Below are positions 29,289 through 37,514 of a stretch of 64,000 bases of DNA, piece after piece (the first letter of the stretch is position 1; the number at the start of each line of letters is the position of its first letter). Origin of the DNA: Streptomyces sp. IMTB 2501 (GTDB lineage Bacteria > Actinomycetota > Actinomycetes > Streptomycetales > Streptomycetaceae); the NCBI RefSeq assembly GCF_001953885.1, contig NZ_MQUS01000007.1, positions 1 to 64,000 on the forward strand. The letters are read 5' to 3'. A program made the translations under genes and the position numbers. The notes under the pieces are model-generated. The model was not told the DNA's origin. It worked only from the letters and a program-made list of their open reading frames with translations, and made no database searches.

Positions 29289-30497
29289 TCAGGCGACGGA
29301 TGCGGCGTAGCGGTTGGCGGGGCGGGCGAGGCCGAGCAGGCCGCGCAGGGTGTCGGCCTCGTAGGCGTCGCGGAAGCGGCCTCGGCGCTGGAGTTCGGGC
29401 ACCAGGTCGCGGCTGATGCGGGGCAGGTCGTGACCGGCGACGGCGGGCCGCAGCCGGAATCCGGTCAGCCCGCTCTCCAGCAACTCCTCCAGCAGATCGG
29501 CGAGTTGGGCTGCCGTGCCGGTGAAGATCCGGGCGTCGCTGGTGTACGGCTCACCGGCGAGTGTGTCCAGGCGGTCGCGGCGCGCCTCCGCCTGCGCCGG
29601 ACTGTCGTCGAGGAAGACGACGAGGTCACCGAAGACATGCAGGGTGTCCCCGGCCCGGCCTGCCGACCGCTGCCCGGCGCGGATCTCGGCGACGATCGCG
29701 CGGGCCTGGTCCCCGTCGTGCGGGGTGACGTAGCCGATGTCGGCCTTGTGGGCCACGAGCCGGTACCCGGCCGACTGGTGGGCGAGGGCGGTGACCAGCG
29801 GCTGGCCCTGGGGCGGCCGGGGCGTGATCGAGGGGCCCTTGACGCTGAAGTGGCGGCCCTCGAAGTCGATGTAGTGCAGCTTGTCCCGGTCGATGAAGCG
29901 GCCCGTCGCGGTATCCCGGATCTCGGTGTCGTCCTCCCAGCTGTCCCAGAGCCGGCGCACCACTTCCGCGTAGTCGGCGGCCTCGTCGAACAGTTCGGTG
30001 ATCACGTCCTGGGCGGCCGGGCTGTCGTAGGCCTCGATCCGGGGGATGGTATGGCGGCCGAAGTGGGCGGCCTCGTTCGGGCGGCCGCTGACCTGCACGC
30101 GCAGGCCGGCGCGGCCGGTGCTGACGTAGTCGAGGGTGGCGATCGCCTTGGAGATGTGGAACGGCTCGGTGTGTGTGGACACCACGGTCGGCACCAGGCC
30201 GATGTGCCGGGTGAGGGGGGCGACACGGGAGGCGATGAGGACCGCGTCGAGCCGGCCGCGTACCTGGTCGGTGCGCTCGTCCGGGTCGAGGAAGTGGGAG
30301 GACTGCGGGCCGAGGCCGTCTTCGAGGGTGACGAAGTCGATGAGGCCGCGCTCGGCCTCGGCGACCAGGTCGGCCCAGTAGCCGGCGGTGAACAGGTCCC
30401 GGGGGCGGGCGACCGGCTCGCGCCAGGAGGCGGGGTGCCAGCCGGTGCCGTCCAGTGCGACGGCAAGGTGCAGAAGAGAAGCGGGAGTTGAGGACAC
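29289..30497 (-). CDS. LLM-class flavin-dependent oxidoreductase
   Basis: 402 residues, a second luciferase-like monooxygenase, shorter than and divergent from its neighbour. Motifs: HLAVALDGTGWHPASWREP, LIDFVTLEDGLGPQSSHF, and STGRAGLRVQVSGRPNEAAH, corresponding to the flavin phosphate region. It starts at GTG 30497 with GGAAGG 8 nt upstream. It is the first structural gene after the leader peptide and attenuator hairpin at 30580-30716, so its expression is probably raised when cysteine is scarce. Likely works in oxidative release of sulfur from an imported thiol derivative; the substrate is unknown. Confidence 0.86.
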   Translation of the reverse strand: MSSTPASLLHLAVALDGTGWHPASWREPVARPRDLFTAGYWADLVAEAERGLIDFVTLEDGLGPQSSHFLDPDERTDQVRGRLDAVLIASRVAPLTRHIGLVPTVVSTHTEPFHISKAIATLDYVSTGRAGLRVQVSGRPNEAAHFGRHTIPRIEAYDSPAAQDVITELFDEAADYAEVVRRLWDSWEDDTEIRDTATGRFIDRDKLHYIDFEGRHFSVKGPSITPRPPQGQPLVTALAHQSAGYRLVAHKADIGYVTPHDGDQARAIVAEIRAGQRSAGRAGDTLHVFGDLVVFLDDSPAQAEARRDRLDTLAGEPYTSDARIFTGTAAQLADLLEELLESGLTGFRLRPAVAGHDLPRISRDLVPELQRRGRFRDAYEADTLRGLLGLARPANRYAASVA

Positions 30498-30579
30498 GTC
30501 CGTGCCTTCCTTGATGTCCGTACGAGAACACCGGCTCGCCGCGGCGGGCGTCGGCGAGGGCGAGCGCGGCAGGAGGAGG

Positions 30580-30598
30580 CCCGGGCCTTCGGCCCGGG
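30580..30598 (-). terminator. Attenuator hairpin of the LLM operon
   Basis: A perfect 8-bp stem CCCGGGCC/GGCCCGGG with a 3-nt loop, beginning 8 nt after the stop of the leader peptide and 83 nt before the LLM start. Its placement fits transcription or translation attenuation by ribosome stalling on the leader. Confidence 0.6.
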
Positions 30599-30605
30599 AG
30601 ATACG

Positions 30606-30716
30606 TCAGTGGCGACAGAGCGCGGCGGACACGCGCTGGAGATCTATGTGCGGCCGGGAGTGCAGGCGGACGGAGCGGTAGGGGTGCGGGGCGCACAGCG
30701 GGAGCACTCGTATCAC
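30606..30716 (-). CDS. Cysteine leader peptide (attenuation peptide)
   Basis: 36 codons starting at GTG 30716 with GGAGGTGA 5-6 nt upstream. It ends RPHIDLQRVSAALCRH, which matches the conserved actinobacterial leader-peptide pattern (R-x-HIDL-x-RV-x-SALC) found upstream of sulfur genes. Cysteine residues occur at position 8 and, close to the stop, at position 34. When Cys-tRNA is scarce, ribosomes would stall at Cys34 and disturb the hairpin that follows. This is too short for routine gene callers. Confidence 0.8.
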   Translation of the reverse strand: MIRVLPLCAPHPYRSVRLHSRPHIDLQRVSAALCRH

Positions 30717-30797
30717 GACCGTCACCTCCGTCCGTCGGCCTGGGCGGTCCGTCTCGGCCGCCTGGCGGATCTCGTCATACATCGCAACCGGATCCCG

Positions 30798-31616
30798 TCA
30801 TGAGTCACAACGCACGGCCGGCGTCGGTTGTTCCCGACCATGCGCCTGTTCCGCGGACTTGTTCGTTCCCGCGCAGGCGCCCGTTCCGGCGGACCCGTCC
30901 GCTCCCGCGCTGCGGACCCGCACGATCCGGTTGCGGCGACGCAGGGTGAACCCGATCGACTCGTAGAGCCGGATCGCGCGCGTGTTGTCGGCAGCCGCGT
31001 GCAGGAACGGGGTGTCCCCGCGCTCCCGGATGCCCCACGCGACCGCGCGCACCAGCCGGGTGGCCAGCCCCCGGCCCCGGTGGTCGGGGTCGGTGCAGAC
31101 CGCGCTGATCTCGGTCCAGCCGGGCAGCCGCAGACGCTCCCCGGCCATGGCGATCAGCCGCCCCTGGTGCCGGATGCCGAGGTAGGTGCCCATCTCGACG
31201 GTCCGTTCCAGGAACGGTCCGGGCCGGGTGCGGGCGACGAGGCCGAGGATCTCGGGGACGTCGGCGGGCCCGAGCCGCACCGTTTCCGGAGCCGGTTGCG
31301 CGCGCAGCGCGACATCCACCAACTGCACGCCTTCTCCGCCGCCTTCGAGCCGCCAGCCGTCGGGCACCCGGTCGACGGGCTTGATCCGTACGGTGGTTCC
31401 GGGGCCGACGAGGGCCCGCAGGTCGTGCCAGGCGGCCGGGTCCGCCGGGTCGGCGAGCGCGGCGAAGGCGTAGACGCCTTCCTGGTAGCGGGCGGCGCGG
31501 CCCAGGCGCTCGGCCAGGTGGACCTGCGGGCCGGTCAGGGCGGCCCAGACGGCGTTGTCGAGCGCACGGGTGCCGGATTCGGCTCCGTCTTTGCGGAGGT
31601 CGGTCTGGAGGGACAC
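30798..31616 (-). CDS. GNAT family N-acetyltransferase
   Basis: 272 residues. The C-terminal half carries a GNAT fold with the acetyl-CoA loop DPDHRGRGLATRLVRAVAWG and LHAAADNTRAIRLYESIGF, typical of the FR47-like subgroup. The N-terminal 100 residues are an extra domain that also resembles a degenerate GNAT half. Starts at GTG 31616. Its place between the ABC importer and the LLM monooxygenases matches the yxe/ytm-type operons, where acetylation of an S-substituted cysteine precedes oxidation. The tail after residue 240 is Ala/Gly/Ser-rich and probably disordered. Confidence 0.83.
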   Translation of the reverse strand: MSLQTDLRKDGAESGTRALDNAVWAALTGPQVHLAERLGRAARYQEGVYAFAALADPADPAAWHDLRALVGPGTTVRIKPVDRVPDGWRLEGGGEGVQLVDVALRAQPAPETVRLGPADVPEILGLVARTRPGPFLERTVEMGTYLGIRHQGRLIAMAGERLRLPGWTEISAVCTDPDHRGRGLATRLVRAVAWGIRERGDTPFLHAAADNTRAIRLYESIGFTLRRRNRIVRVRSAGADGSAGTGACAGTNKSAEQAHGREQPTPAVRCDS

Positions 31617-31640
31617 GGAGGCGGAGCCTCCCTCTCGGCT

Positions 31641-31675
31641 CGGTTCGGTTCAGTTCGGTTCGGTTCGGTTCGGTT
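31641..31675. repeat. Pentanucleotide microsatellite (CGGTT x7)
   Basis: Seven consecutive 5-nt units, six CGGTT and one CAGTT (third). It fills half of the 74-bp gap between the substrate-binding protein stop and the GNAT start. Simple repeats of this length are uncommon in GC-rich actinobacterial DNA. Confidence 0.9.
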
Positions 31676-31690
31676 GGGGTGGAGGGTGGG

Positions 31691-32716
31691 TCAGGAGTTG
31701 TCCAGGGGCAGGCCGGGCGGGTTGACCTCGGACTTGGCGACGGCCTCGTTGGAGAGGTTGTATGCCGTCAGCAGCTCGGCGTACTGACCGTGCTCGATCA
31801 GGTAGTTGACGGCGTCGGCGAGCGGCTTGGCGAGACCGCTGTCCTTCTTCGCGGTCGCCGCGATCAGGCCCTGGAGGGTCACGCCCGCGCCGGATACCTT
31901 GCCCGCGTTCCGTGTCGCGTCGGCCGTGTTCGCGACCTGGGTGACGTGGTAGGCGATGCCGGGGTTGGGGCCGAAGTAGGCGTCGATCTTGCCGCTGGCC
32001 AGCGCGAGATAGGTGCTGTTGTGGTCCGGGTAGTACTTGATGGTGACCTTCTTGCCCTGCTCGGCCAGCTTGGCCTTCCACTTCAGGAGGATCTTCTCCT
32101 GGTTGGTGCCGGAGCCGACGGAGACGGTCCTGCCCGCGAGGTTCTCGTAGTCTCCGCCGAAGTTCCAGGTGCTCTTCTTCGGCACCTCGAAGGCGAGGTT
32201 GTCCTGACGGTAGGAGGCGAACGCGTACTTCTTCTTGCGCTCCTCGGTGTCGGTGACGTTGGAGAAGGCCACGTCGACCTTGCCGCTGTCGATGCCGACG
32301 AAGAGGTTCTCCCAGGTGAAGTTCCTCAGCTCGGGCTTGAGGCCGAAGACGGCGGCGACCAGGCGCCCGAGGTCGGGTTCGGAGCCGGTGAGGGTCTTCT
32401 GGTCGCCGCCCACGTACGCCAGCGGCGGGAACCCGGCCGGCAGGGCACCCTCGCCGATGACCAGCTTGCCGCTTCTGCGGAGGGAGGCGGGCAGTTCGGC
32501 GCTGATGGACTTCACCTCGGACACCTTGATGGTGGTCTGCCGGGCGGCCCCGTTGGAGACCTGCCCGATGACGACCTCGCCGGACTTGGCTCCGTCGGTG
32601 GTGGTGGCCGCATCGCTGTCGCCACCGCAGGCGGCGAGCCCGGTGGCCAGGGTGGCGACGGCGGTCGCCGCGGTGATGCCGCGTATCAGGCTGCGTCGGG
32701 AGAGCTGGCTGCGCAT
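31691..32716 (-). CDS. ABC transporter substrate-binding lipoprotein, amino acid/cystine type
   Basis: 341 residues. A lipoprotein signal peptide with twin arginines (SRRSLIRG) and lipobox LAAC places the mature N terminus at Cys29. The SBP_bac_3 domain follows, with SGKLVIGEGALPAGFPPLAY, GSEPDLGRLVAAVFGLKPEL and GIDSGKVDVAFSNVTDTEER. It would capture cystine or an S-modified cysteine outside the membrane and deliver it to the permease. AAGGA lies 7 nt before ATG 32716. Third gene of the permease - ATPase - binding protein operon behind a cysteine leader peptide. Confidence 0.9.
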   Translation of the reverse strand: MRSQLSRRSLIRGITAATAVATLATGLAACGGDSDAATTTDGAKSGEVVIGQVSNGAARQTTIKVSEVKSISAELPASLRRSGKLVIGEGALPAGFPPLAYVGGDQKTLTGSEPDLGRLVAAVFGLKPELRNFTWENLFVGIDSGKVDVAFSNVTDTEERKKKYAFASYRQDNLAFEVPKKSTWNFGGDYENLAGRTVSVGSGTNQEKILLKWKAKLAEQGKKVTIKYYPDHNSTYLALASGKIDAYFGPNPGIAYHVTQVANTADATRNAGKVSGAGVTLQGLIAATAKKDSGLAKPLADAVNYLIEHGQYAELLTAYNLSNEAVAKSEVNPPGLPLDNS

Positions 32717-32763
32717 GGCTGTCCTTGTCGTTCGGTGAGGGTGATGGTGGCCGGGGAGGGATG

Positions 32764-33549
32764 TCAGAGGACCTTGGCCAGGAAGTCCCGGGTGCGCTCG
32801 TGCCGGGGCCGGTCCAGGACCTCCTGGGGCGGGCCCTGTTCGACGATCCGGCCGCCGTCGAGGAAGACGATCCGGTCGGCGACCTCGCGGGCGAAGCCGA
32901 TCTCGTGGGTGACGATGACCAGGGTGGTGCCGCTGGTGGTGAGGTCCTGGATGACGGCCAGCACCTCACCGACCAGTTCCGGGTCGAGCGCGGAGGTCGG
33001 CTCGTCGAAGAGGATGATGCCGGGGCGCAGTGCGAGGGCGCGGGCGATGGCAACGCGCTGCTGCTGTCCGCCGGACAGCTGGCGCGGATAGGCGTCGGTA
33101 CGGTCACCCAGGCCGACCCGGGTGAGCAGTTCGCGGGCCAGCTCCAGCGCCTCGGGCCTGCTCAGCTTCCCGGTCGCGACGGGCGCGGCGGCGACGTTGT
33201 CGAGGACTGTCAGGTGCGGGAAGAGGTTGAAGTTCTGGAAGACGAAGCCGATACGGCTGCGCTGGACGAGGATGGCACGCTCGCTCAGCTCCTTCAGCCG
33301 GCCGCCGCTGCCGCGTTTGACGCCGATCGGCTCGCCGCCGACGCTGACGTGGCCGGCGTCGGGTTTCTCCAGGTGGTTGACGACCCGCAGCAGGGTGGAC
33401 TTGCCGGAGCCGGAGGGGCCGATGACGACGGTGACCTCGCCGGGGCGCACGGTCAGGTCGATGCCGTCCAGCACACGATGGGTGCCGTACCACTTGTGGA
33501 CGTCGTGGACCTCCAGCGCGGCCGGGGCCGGTGTGCCGGTGGCGGTCAT
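32764..33549 (-). CDS. Amino acid ABC transporter ATP-binding protein
   Basis: 261 residues, a GlnQ/TcyC-type ATPase. Walker A is IGPSGSGKSTLL, the Q-loop lies in VFQNFNLFPHLTV, the signature is LSGGQQQRVAIA, Walker B is GIILFDEPTSALDP, and the switch His is in VTHEIGFA. ATG 33549 overlaps the permease stop (ATGA), so the two are coupled. It powers import by the neighbouring permease and lipoprotein. The same frame stays open upstream through the permease gene, but that part is not coding. Confidence 0.93.
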   Translation of the reverse strand: MTATGTPAPAALEVHDVHKWYGTHRVLDGIDLTVRPGEVTVVIGPSGSGKSTLLRVVNHLEKPDAGHVSVGGEPIGVKRGSGGRLKELSERAILVQRSRIGFVFQNFNLFPHLTVLDNVAAAPVATGKLSRPEALELARELLTRVGLGDRTDAYPRQLSGGQQQRVAIARALALRPGIILFDEPTSALDPELVGEVLAVIQDLTTSGTTLVIVTHEIGFAREVADRIVFLDGGRIVEQGPPQEVLDRPRHERTRDFLAKVL

Positions 33550-34526
33550 ACGGCGGCCTCCCTGCGCAGCCGGGCCCGGAACTCGGCAAGGCCCGCGCGT
33601 GCCTTCTGCAGCGGGGTCGGCGGCAGGGTGCGGGTGGCGCCCCGCGCGAAGTACCGCTCGACGTAGTACTGGACGACGGACACGGCGCTGGTGAGGATCA
33701 GGTACCAGACGGTGGCGACCAGCAGCAGCGGCACGATGTCGCCGGGGTAGGTGCTGCCCATGGTCTGCACGGAGCCGAACAGGTCCAGCAGCGAGACGTA
33801 GAACACCAGCGAGGTGCTCTTGATCAGGCCGATGAGCTGGTTGACATAGTTCGGAGTGATGGACCGCAGAGCCTGCGGGAGGACGATCCGGGTGAACTGG
33901 TAGCGCCTGGGCAGGCCGAGAGCGGCCGCCGCCTCGTGCTGGCCCTGGTCGACGGAGAGGATGCCGCCGCGTACGACCTCCGCCGCGTACGCCGCCTCGT
34001 TGAGGCTGAGCCCGACCACGGCGACCGTCATGTCGGTGGCGAGGCGCGACTCGTCGAAGGTGACGAAGGCCGGCCCGAAGGGAATGCCGAGGCTCAGAGT
34101 CTTGTACAGGGCCGAGAAGTTGTAGAGGAAGATCAGGACGACGATCAGCGGCACCGAGCGGAACAGCCAGGTGTAGGTCCAGCTCACGGCGCGCAGGACC
34201 GGGCTGCCCGACTGGCGGCCGAGGGCCAGCAGGATGCCGCCGAGCAGGCCCAGCACGGCGCTGAGCGCGGCGACTTCGAGGGTGACGAGGAGCCCGTCGA
34301 GGACGGTGGGCCGCAGGAACCAGTAGCGGAAGCGGTCCCATTGGTAGAACGGGTTCGTGGCCAGTCCGTGCAGGATCTGCGCGACGAGCACGAGGACGAC
34401 GGCGGTGGCGATCCACCGGCCGGGGCGGCGCAGTGGCTGAACGCGCTGGGCTTTGAGAGGTTTTGACGGTGAGTCGGTGGGGGGCGCCTCGGCGAGGGAT
34501 ACGGCGGCGCCTGGGGGTTCACTCAT
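33546..34526 (-). CDS. Amino acid ABC transporter permease
   Basis: 326 residues with a cytoplasmic N-terminal tail of about 35, then five to six membrane helices. The HisM-type coupling motif is EAAAALGLPRRYQFTRIVLP (EAA loop). The permease probably functions as a homodimer since only one is encoded. It is first in the importer operon and is preceded by a leader peptide and hairpin at 34646-34844, tying uptake to cysteine status. Substrate inferred as cystine or a related sulfur amino acid from context. Confidence 0.92.
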   Translation of the reverse strand: MSEPPGAAVSLAEAPPTDSPSKPLKAQRVQPLRRPGRWIATAVVLVLVAQILHGLATNPFYQWDRFRYWFLRPTVLDGLLVTLEVAALSAVLGLLGGILLALGRQSGSPVLRAVSWTYTWLFRSVPLIVVLIFLYNFSALYKTLSLGIPFGPAFVTFDESRLATDMTVAVVGLSLNEAAYAAEVVRGGILSVDQGQHEAAAALGLPRRYQFTRIVLPQALRSITPNYVNQLIGLIKSTSLVFYVSLLDLFGSVQTMGSTYPGDIVPLLLVATVWYLILTSAVSVVQYYVERYFARGATRTLPPTPLQKARAGLAEFRARLRREAAV

Positions 34527-34645
34527 GACGGGCTCCGGCGGAGTCGGACACCCCGGGACGCGCGGCGAACACGTGGAGCCGCGACGGCACTACGGCACGA
34601 GGCGGCGCACGACGGCGCACGGGGACCGGGGGCGGGGCGGGCGAC

Positions 34646-34669
34646 GGCACACCGCGGGGGCGGTGTGCC
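34646..34669 (-). terminator. Attenuator hairpin of the ABC importer operon
   Basis: A perfect 10-bp stem GGCACACCGC/GCGGTGTGCC with a CCCC loop, 29 nt after the leader-peptide stop and 120 nt before the permease start. Confidence 0.65.
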
Positions 34670-34697
34670 TCAGGAACGCGCGGGCTGGAAAGGGACG

Positions 34698-34844
34698 TCA
34701 GCCCCGGCGGGCACGGCCCGGCGCGGTACACAGTGCGCTGTTGACGCGGAGCAGATCGACGGCGCGGTCGGCGACGAGGAGCCCGGCGTACGGCCGTACG
34801 CAGCCGTGCGGGCGGCTCGCGGCCGTCCTCGAAGCTGCGTACAT
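34698..34844 (-). CDS. Cysteine leader peptide (attenuation peptide)
   Basis: 48 codons from ATG 34844 with AGGTGA 5 nt upstream. The C-terminal part DRAVDLLRVNSALCTAPGRA carries the conserved leader core (x-DLLRV-x-SALC), with Cys39 about ten codons before the stop and Cys15 earlier. It is followed by a strong hairpin and then the cystine-type ABC importer. It is longer than most such leaders; an internal start is possible. Confidence 0.72.
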   Translation of the reverse strand: MYAASRTAASRPHGCVRPYAGLLVADRAVDLLRVNSALCTAPGRARRG

Positions 34845-35066
34845 GGCGTCACCTGTCACTGTTCCGGCCCAGCGGGGCCCTCGCGCTTACCGAAAACGTC
34901 ATTCCGGTCCGGTCGTCACCTGGGGCACCCCACCGCGATGCGAGGGTTGCCGGTCAGCGAGCCAGGGCTTGTCGCTGACGCTCATGACCGTTCTGAGCCG
35001 CAAGTAAGGCAGTCGTCCGTTCGAATGTCAACGGCCGTCCACGCAGCGGACGTCACGCGCCCGCCC

Positions 35067-35954
35067 TCACCTGCGGGAAGCGTCCTCGGCATCCGCGGCG
35101 AGACCCGCCCAGTCCAGGATCTGGACGGCGGCTCCGGCGGCTTCCAGGCCCTGGCAACGGCCGTGGTGACGGCGGGAGATGCCGTCGAGGTCGAGAGGGC
35201 GGCCGAACGCGGGGTGCGCGGCCAGCCGGCGGGCGTAGGCCCACAGGGCGCGGTGACCGGCGATGCGGTGCACGGCGGAGGCGTCGAGGTGGTGGCGGTG
35301 GACGGTGTCCAACTGCACCAGCGTTACCCACAGTTCGACGTCGGCGGCGGTGAGCCGGTCGTCGGCCAGGTACTCCTCTCCGGCCAGCCGGCTCTCCAGC
35401 CGGCCCAGGGTGTCGAGGAGCACGTCGAGGGCGGCAGCCCGCTCGGCCGGGCCGGCGCCGGCCTGTCCGGCGCGCTGCGCGGCCTCCTCGATCCCCTCGG
35501 CACACATCCGCTCGACAGCCTCGATCACGGACTCCAGGCCGCACGGGTACAGCGAGACATGGCCCTCGCGCGGGAAGCGGTCGAGGTCGCGCAGGATGTC
35601 GGGGGCGTGGGCGCTGACGATACGGCCGGACCAGTCGTCGCTGAGCACGGGCGCGAGGGCCGGGCCGGTGAAGTGGTGGGCGCTCGCCTCGTACAGCGGG
35701 CGCAGCGCGGAGTGTCCGCCGCCGGGACAGTCCGGGACGGCGGGCAGGAACGTGACCGGACAGGCCGCGTCCAGGCCGAGGAGGCCGTGCCCGACGGCGA
35801 GGCGCAGCCCGTCGGGACAGGCGGTCGACAGATGGAGCCGGTAGCGGTGCGCCACGGCGTAGTGGCCGCTGCGCGCGTCCTGGCCGATCCGGCCCCGGAA
35901 GACGGGGGCGGCCCGGTGGACGGACGGAACGGCGGCGAGCGGAGTGATGGACAT
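35067..35954 (-). CDS. Glutathione S-transferase-like protein (glutathionyl-hydroquinone reductase type)
   Basis: 295 residues with a thioredoxin-like N-terminal half and an all-helical GST C domain, recognisable by EEYLADDRLTAADVELWVTL and LWAYARRLAAHPAFGRPLDL. In glutathionyl-hydroquinone reductases the active site is CPWAHR; here it reads CPDGLR, keeping the nucleophilic Cys but losing Trp-Ala-His. Streptomyces use mycothiol rather than glutathione, so a mycothiol or other thiol partner is likely. It has its own leader peptide upstream, which ties it to sulfur supply. The start at ATG 35954 lies 76 bp after the leader stop. Confidence 0.75.
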   Translation of the reverse strand: MSITPLAAVPSVHRAAPVFRGRIGQDARSGHYAVAHRYRLHLSTACPDGLRLAVGHGLLGLDAACPVTFLPAVPDCPGGGHSALRPLYEASAHHFTGPALAPVLSDDWSGRIVSAHAPDILRDLDRFPREGHVSLYPCGLESVIEAVERMCAEGIEEAAQRAGQAGAGPAERAAALDVLLDTLGRLESRLAGEEYLADDRLTAADVELWVTLVQLDTVHRHHLDASAVHRIAGHRALWAYARRLAAHPAFGRPLDLDGISRRHHGRCQGLEAAGAAVQILDWAGLAADAEDASRR

Positions 35955-36012
35955 GCGTCTCCCCGGGTGGTGGGCGTGCGGAGGTATGCGCCGACGGGCG
36001 GCGTCGGCCGAC

Positions 36013-36027
36013 GGGCGCCGGGCGCCC
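36013..36027 (-). terminator. Attenuator hairpin of the GST-like gene
   Basis: Stem GGGCGC/GCGCCC with a 3-nt loop, starting 3 nt after the leader-peptide stop. An overlapping 14-nt palindrome (36017-36030) offers an alternative fold that would sequester the stop region. Confidence 0.5.
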
Positions 36028-36030
36028 GGC

Positions 36031-36114
36031 TCAGTGGTGAAGGCTGATCGCGCTGCAGACGCGCAGCAGATCGATGTGCCGGCGGGAGGTGAGCAGGGGC
36101 GCGCGGAACGGCAT
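36031..36114 (-). CDS. Cysteine leader peptide (attenuation peptide)
   Basis: 27 codons from ATG 36114 with GAGGGAG 4 nt upstream. Its core SRRHIDLLRVCSAISLHH matches the actinobacterial leader pattern, with the Cys (residue 20) one place before the usual SAL. In-frame ATGs further upstream would extend it by about a dozen residues. Located just before the GST-like gene. Confidence 0.78.
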   Translation of the reverse strand: MPFRAPLLTSRRHIDLLRVCSAISLHH

Positions 36115-36276
36115 ACGGCTCCCTCGGCCGCCGACCGTTTCGAGGCGCGTCATCATTCCCTACCTGTTCACTAGGATTCCCACTCCGGAGTGTCGGTCGG
36201 GGCTCCTTGCGACGTCAAGAGGGCGTCCACGCTCAGGACTCCGGGGGCACAGCCGGCCCGAGGGGTGCGGAGCCGC

Positions 36277-36344
36277 ATCGAAATGAAGCCGCTGTATCGA
36301 AACGAAGCCGCCGAGGCCTCCTCAAAATCTGCGCCATGTGACAT
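36277..36344 (+). promoter_or_regulatory. Direct repeats and palindrome before the hydroxyproline dehydrogenase operon
   Basis: A 16-bp direct repeat ATCGAAAYGAAGCCGC occurs at 36277-36292 and 36296-36311 (one mismatch, 19-bp period). The palindrome ATGTGACAT (36336-36344) follows, ending 10 bp before the start codon. A near-copy, ATGTCACAC, precedes the deaminase gene at 39273-39281. Candidate sites for the GntR regulator at 41.2 kb. The rest of the gap back to the leader peptide holds its promoter but no clear gene. Confidence 0.4.
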
Positions 36345-36353
36345 ATTACTGCT

Positions 36354-37514
36354 GTGGCGAAGCGAATGACCTGCGACGTCGTGGTCGTAGGAGCCGGAAT
36401 GGTGGGCGCGGCCTGCGCTTTGTACGCCGCACGGGCCGGGCTCGATGTGCGGGTGGTGGACCGCGGCCCGGTGGCCGGCGGTACCACCGGTGCGGGCGAG
36501 GGCAACCTGCTCGTGTCCGACAAGGAACCGGGCCCCGAACTCGACCTCGCCCTGCTGTCGGCCCGGTTGTGGTCGCGCCTGGGCGACGAGTTGGGTACGG
36601 CCGTCGAGTTCGAGCCCAAGGGCGGCCTGGTGGTCGCCTCCACCCCCGAGAGCCTCACCGCACTGCACACCTTCGCCGCCGCCCAGCGGACCGCCGGAGT
36701 CGAGGCCGAACCGGTGGCGGCGGACCAACTGCCCGCCCTGGAGCCCCACTTGTCCACCGGCATGGCCGGCGGAGTGCACTATCCGCAGGACGCCCAGGTC
36801 ATGCCCGCCCTCGCCGCCGCCCACCTGCTCCGCGCCTGCGAGGCCCGCCTGCACACCGGCTGGACCGTGACCGGCGTACTGCGCACGGCGGACGGCGCGG
36901 TCGCCGGTGTCCGCACCGACCGGGGCGACCTGCACGCACCGGCGGTGGTGAACGCGGCCGGCACCTGGGGCGGCGACCTCGCGGCGCTCGCCGGCGTCCG
37001 GCTGCCGGTACTCCCGCGACGCGGCTTCGTCCTGGTCACCGAGCCACTGCCGCGTATGGTCCGGCACAAGGTGTACGCCGCTGACTATGTGGCCGATGTC
37101 GCGAGCGACTCGGCCGCCCTGCGCACTTCGCCGGTGGTGGAGGGCACGGCCGCCGGGCCGGTACTGATCGGCGCGAGCCGGGAGCGGGTCGGCTTCGACC
37201 GCTCGCTCTCGCTCCCGGCGGTACGGGCGCTCGCGGCCGGGGCGATCGGGCTGTTCCCCTTCCTGGAGCGAGTGCGGGCGCTGCGGACCTACGCGGGTTT
37301 CCGGCCGTACCTGCCCGACCATCTGCCGGCGATCGGCCCGGACCCGCGCGCGCCGGGGCTGTTCCACGCCTGTGGCCACGAGGGCGCCGGCATCGGACTG
37401 GCCACCGGTACCGGGCAGTTGATCGCGCAGACGCTCACCGGGAAGTCACCGGAGCTGGAACTCACCCCGTTCCGGCCGGAGCGGTTCGACACCGACGGAG
37501 GCGACACGCCATGA
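36354..37514 (+). CDS. FAD-dependent D-hydroxyproline/proline dehydrogenase, beta-type subunit
   Basis: 386 residues of the DAO family: VVVVGAGMVGAACALYAARA at the N terminus, then GGTTGAGEGNLLVSDKEPGP, and near the C terminus FHACGHEGAGIGLATGTGQL. Clustered with a small [2Fe-2S] protein and a second FAD protein with a BFD domain, it matches the three-part D-hydroxyproline dehydrogenase (HcnABC/LhpBEF). This subunit probably oxidises cis-4-hydroxy-D-proline to pyrroline-4-hydroxy-2-carboxylate. GTG 36354 starts without a ribosome site close to a palindrome; ATG 36366 is an alternative. It overlaps the next gene by ATGA. Confidence 0.82.
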   Translation: MAKRMTCDVVVVGAGMVGAACALYAARAGLDVRVVDRGPVAGGTTGAGEGNLLVSDKEPGPELDLALLSARLWSRLGDELGTAVEFEPKGGLVVASTPESLTALHTFAAAQRTAGVEAEPVAADQLPALEPHLSTGMAGGVHYPQDAQVMPALAAAHLLRACEARLHTGWTVTGVLRTADGAVAGVRTDRGDLHAPAVVNAAGTWGGDLAALAGVRLPVLPRRGFVLVTEPLPRMVRHKVYAADYVADVASDSAALRTSPVVEGTAAGPVLIGASRERVGFDRSLSLPAVRALAAGAIGLFPFLERVRALRTYAGFRPYLPDHLPAIGPDPRAPGLFHACGHEGAGIGLATGTGQLIAQTLTGKSPELELTPFRPERFDTDGGDTP

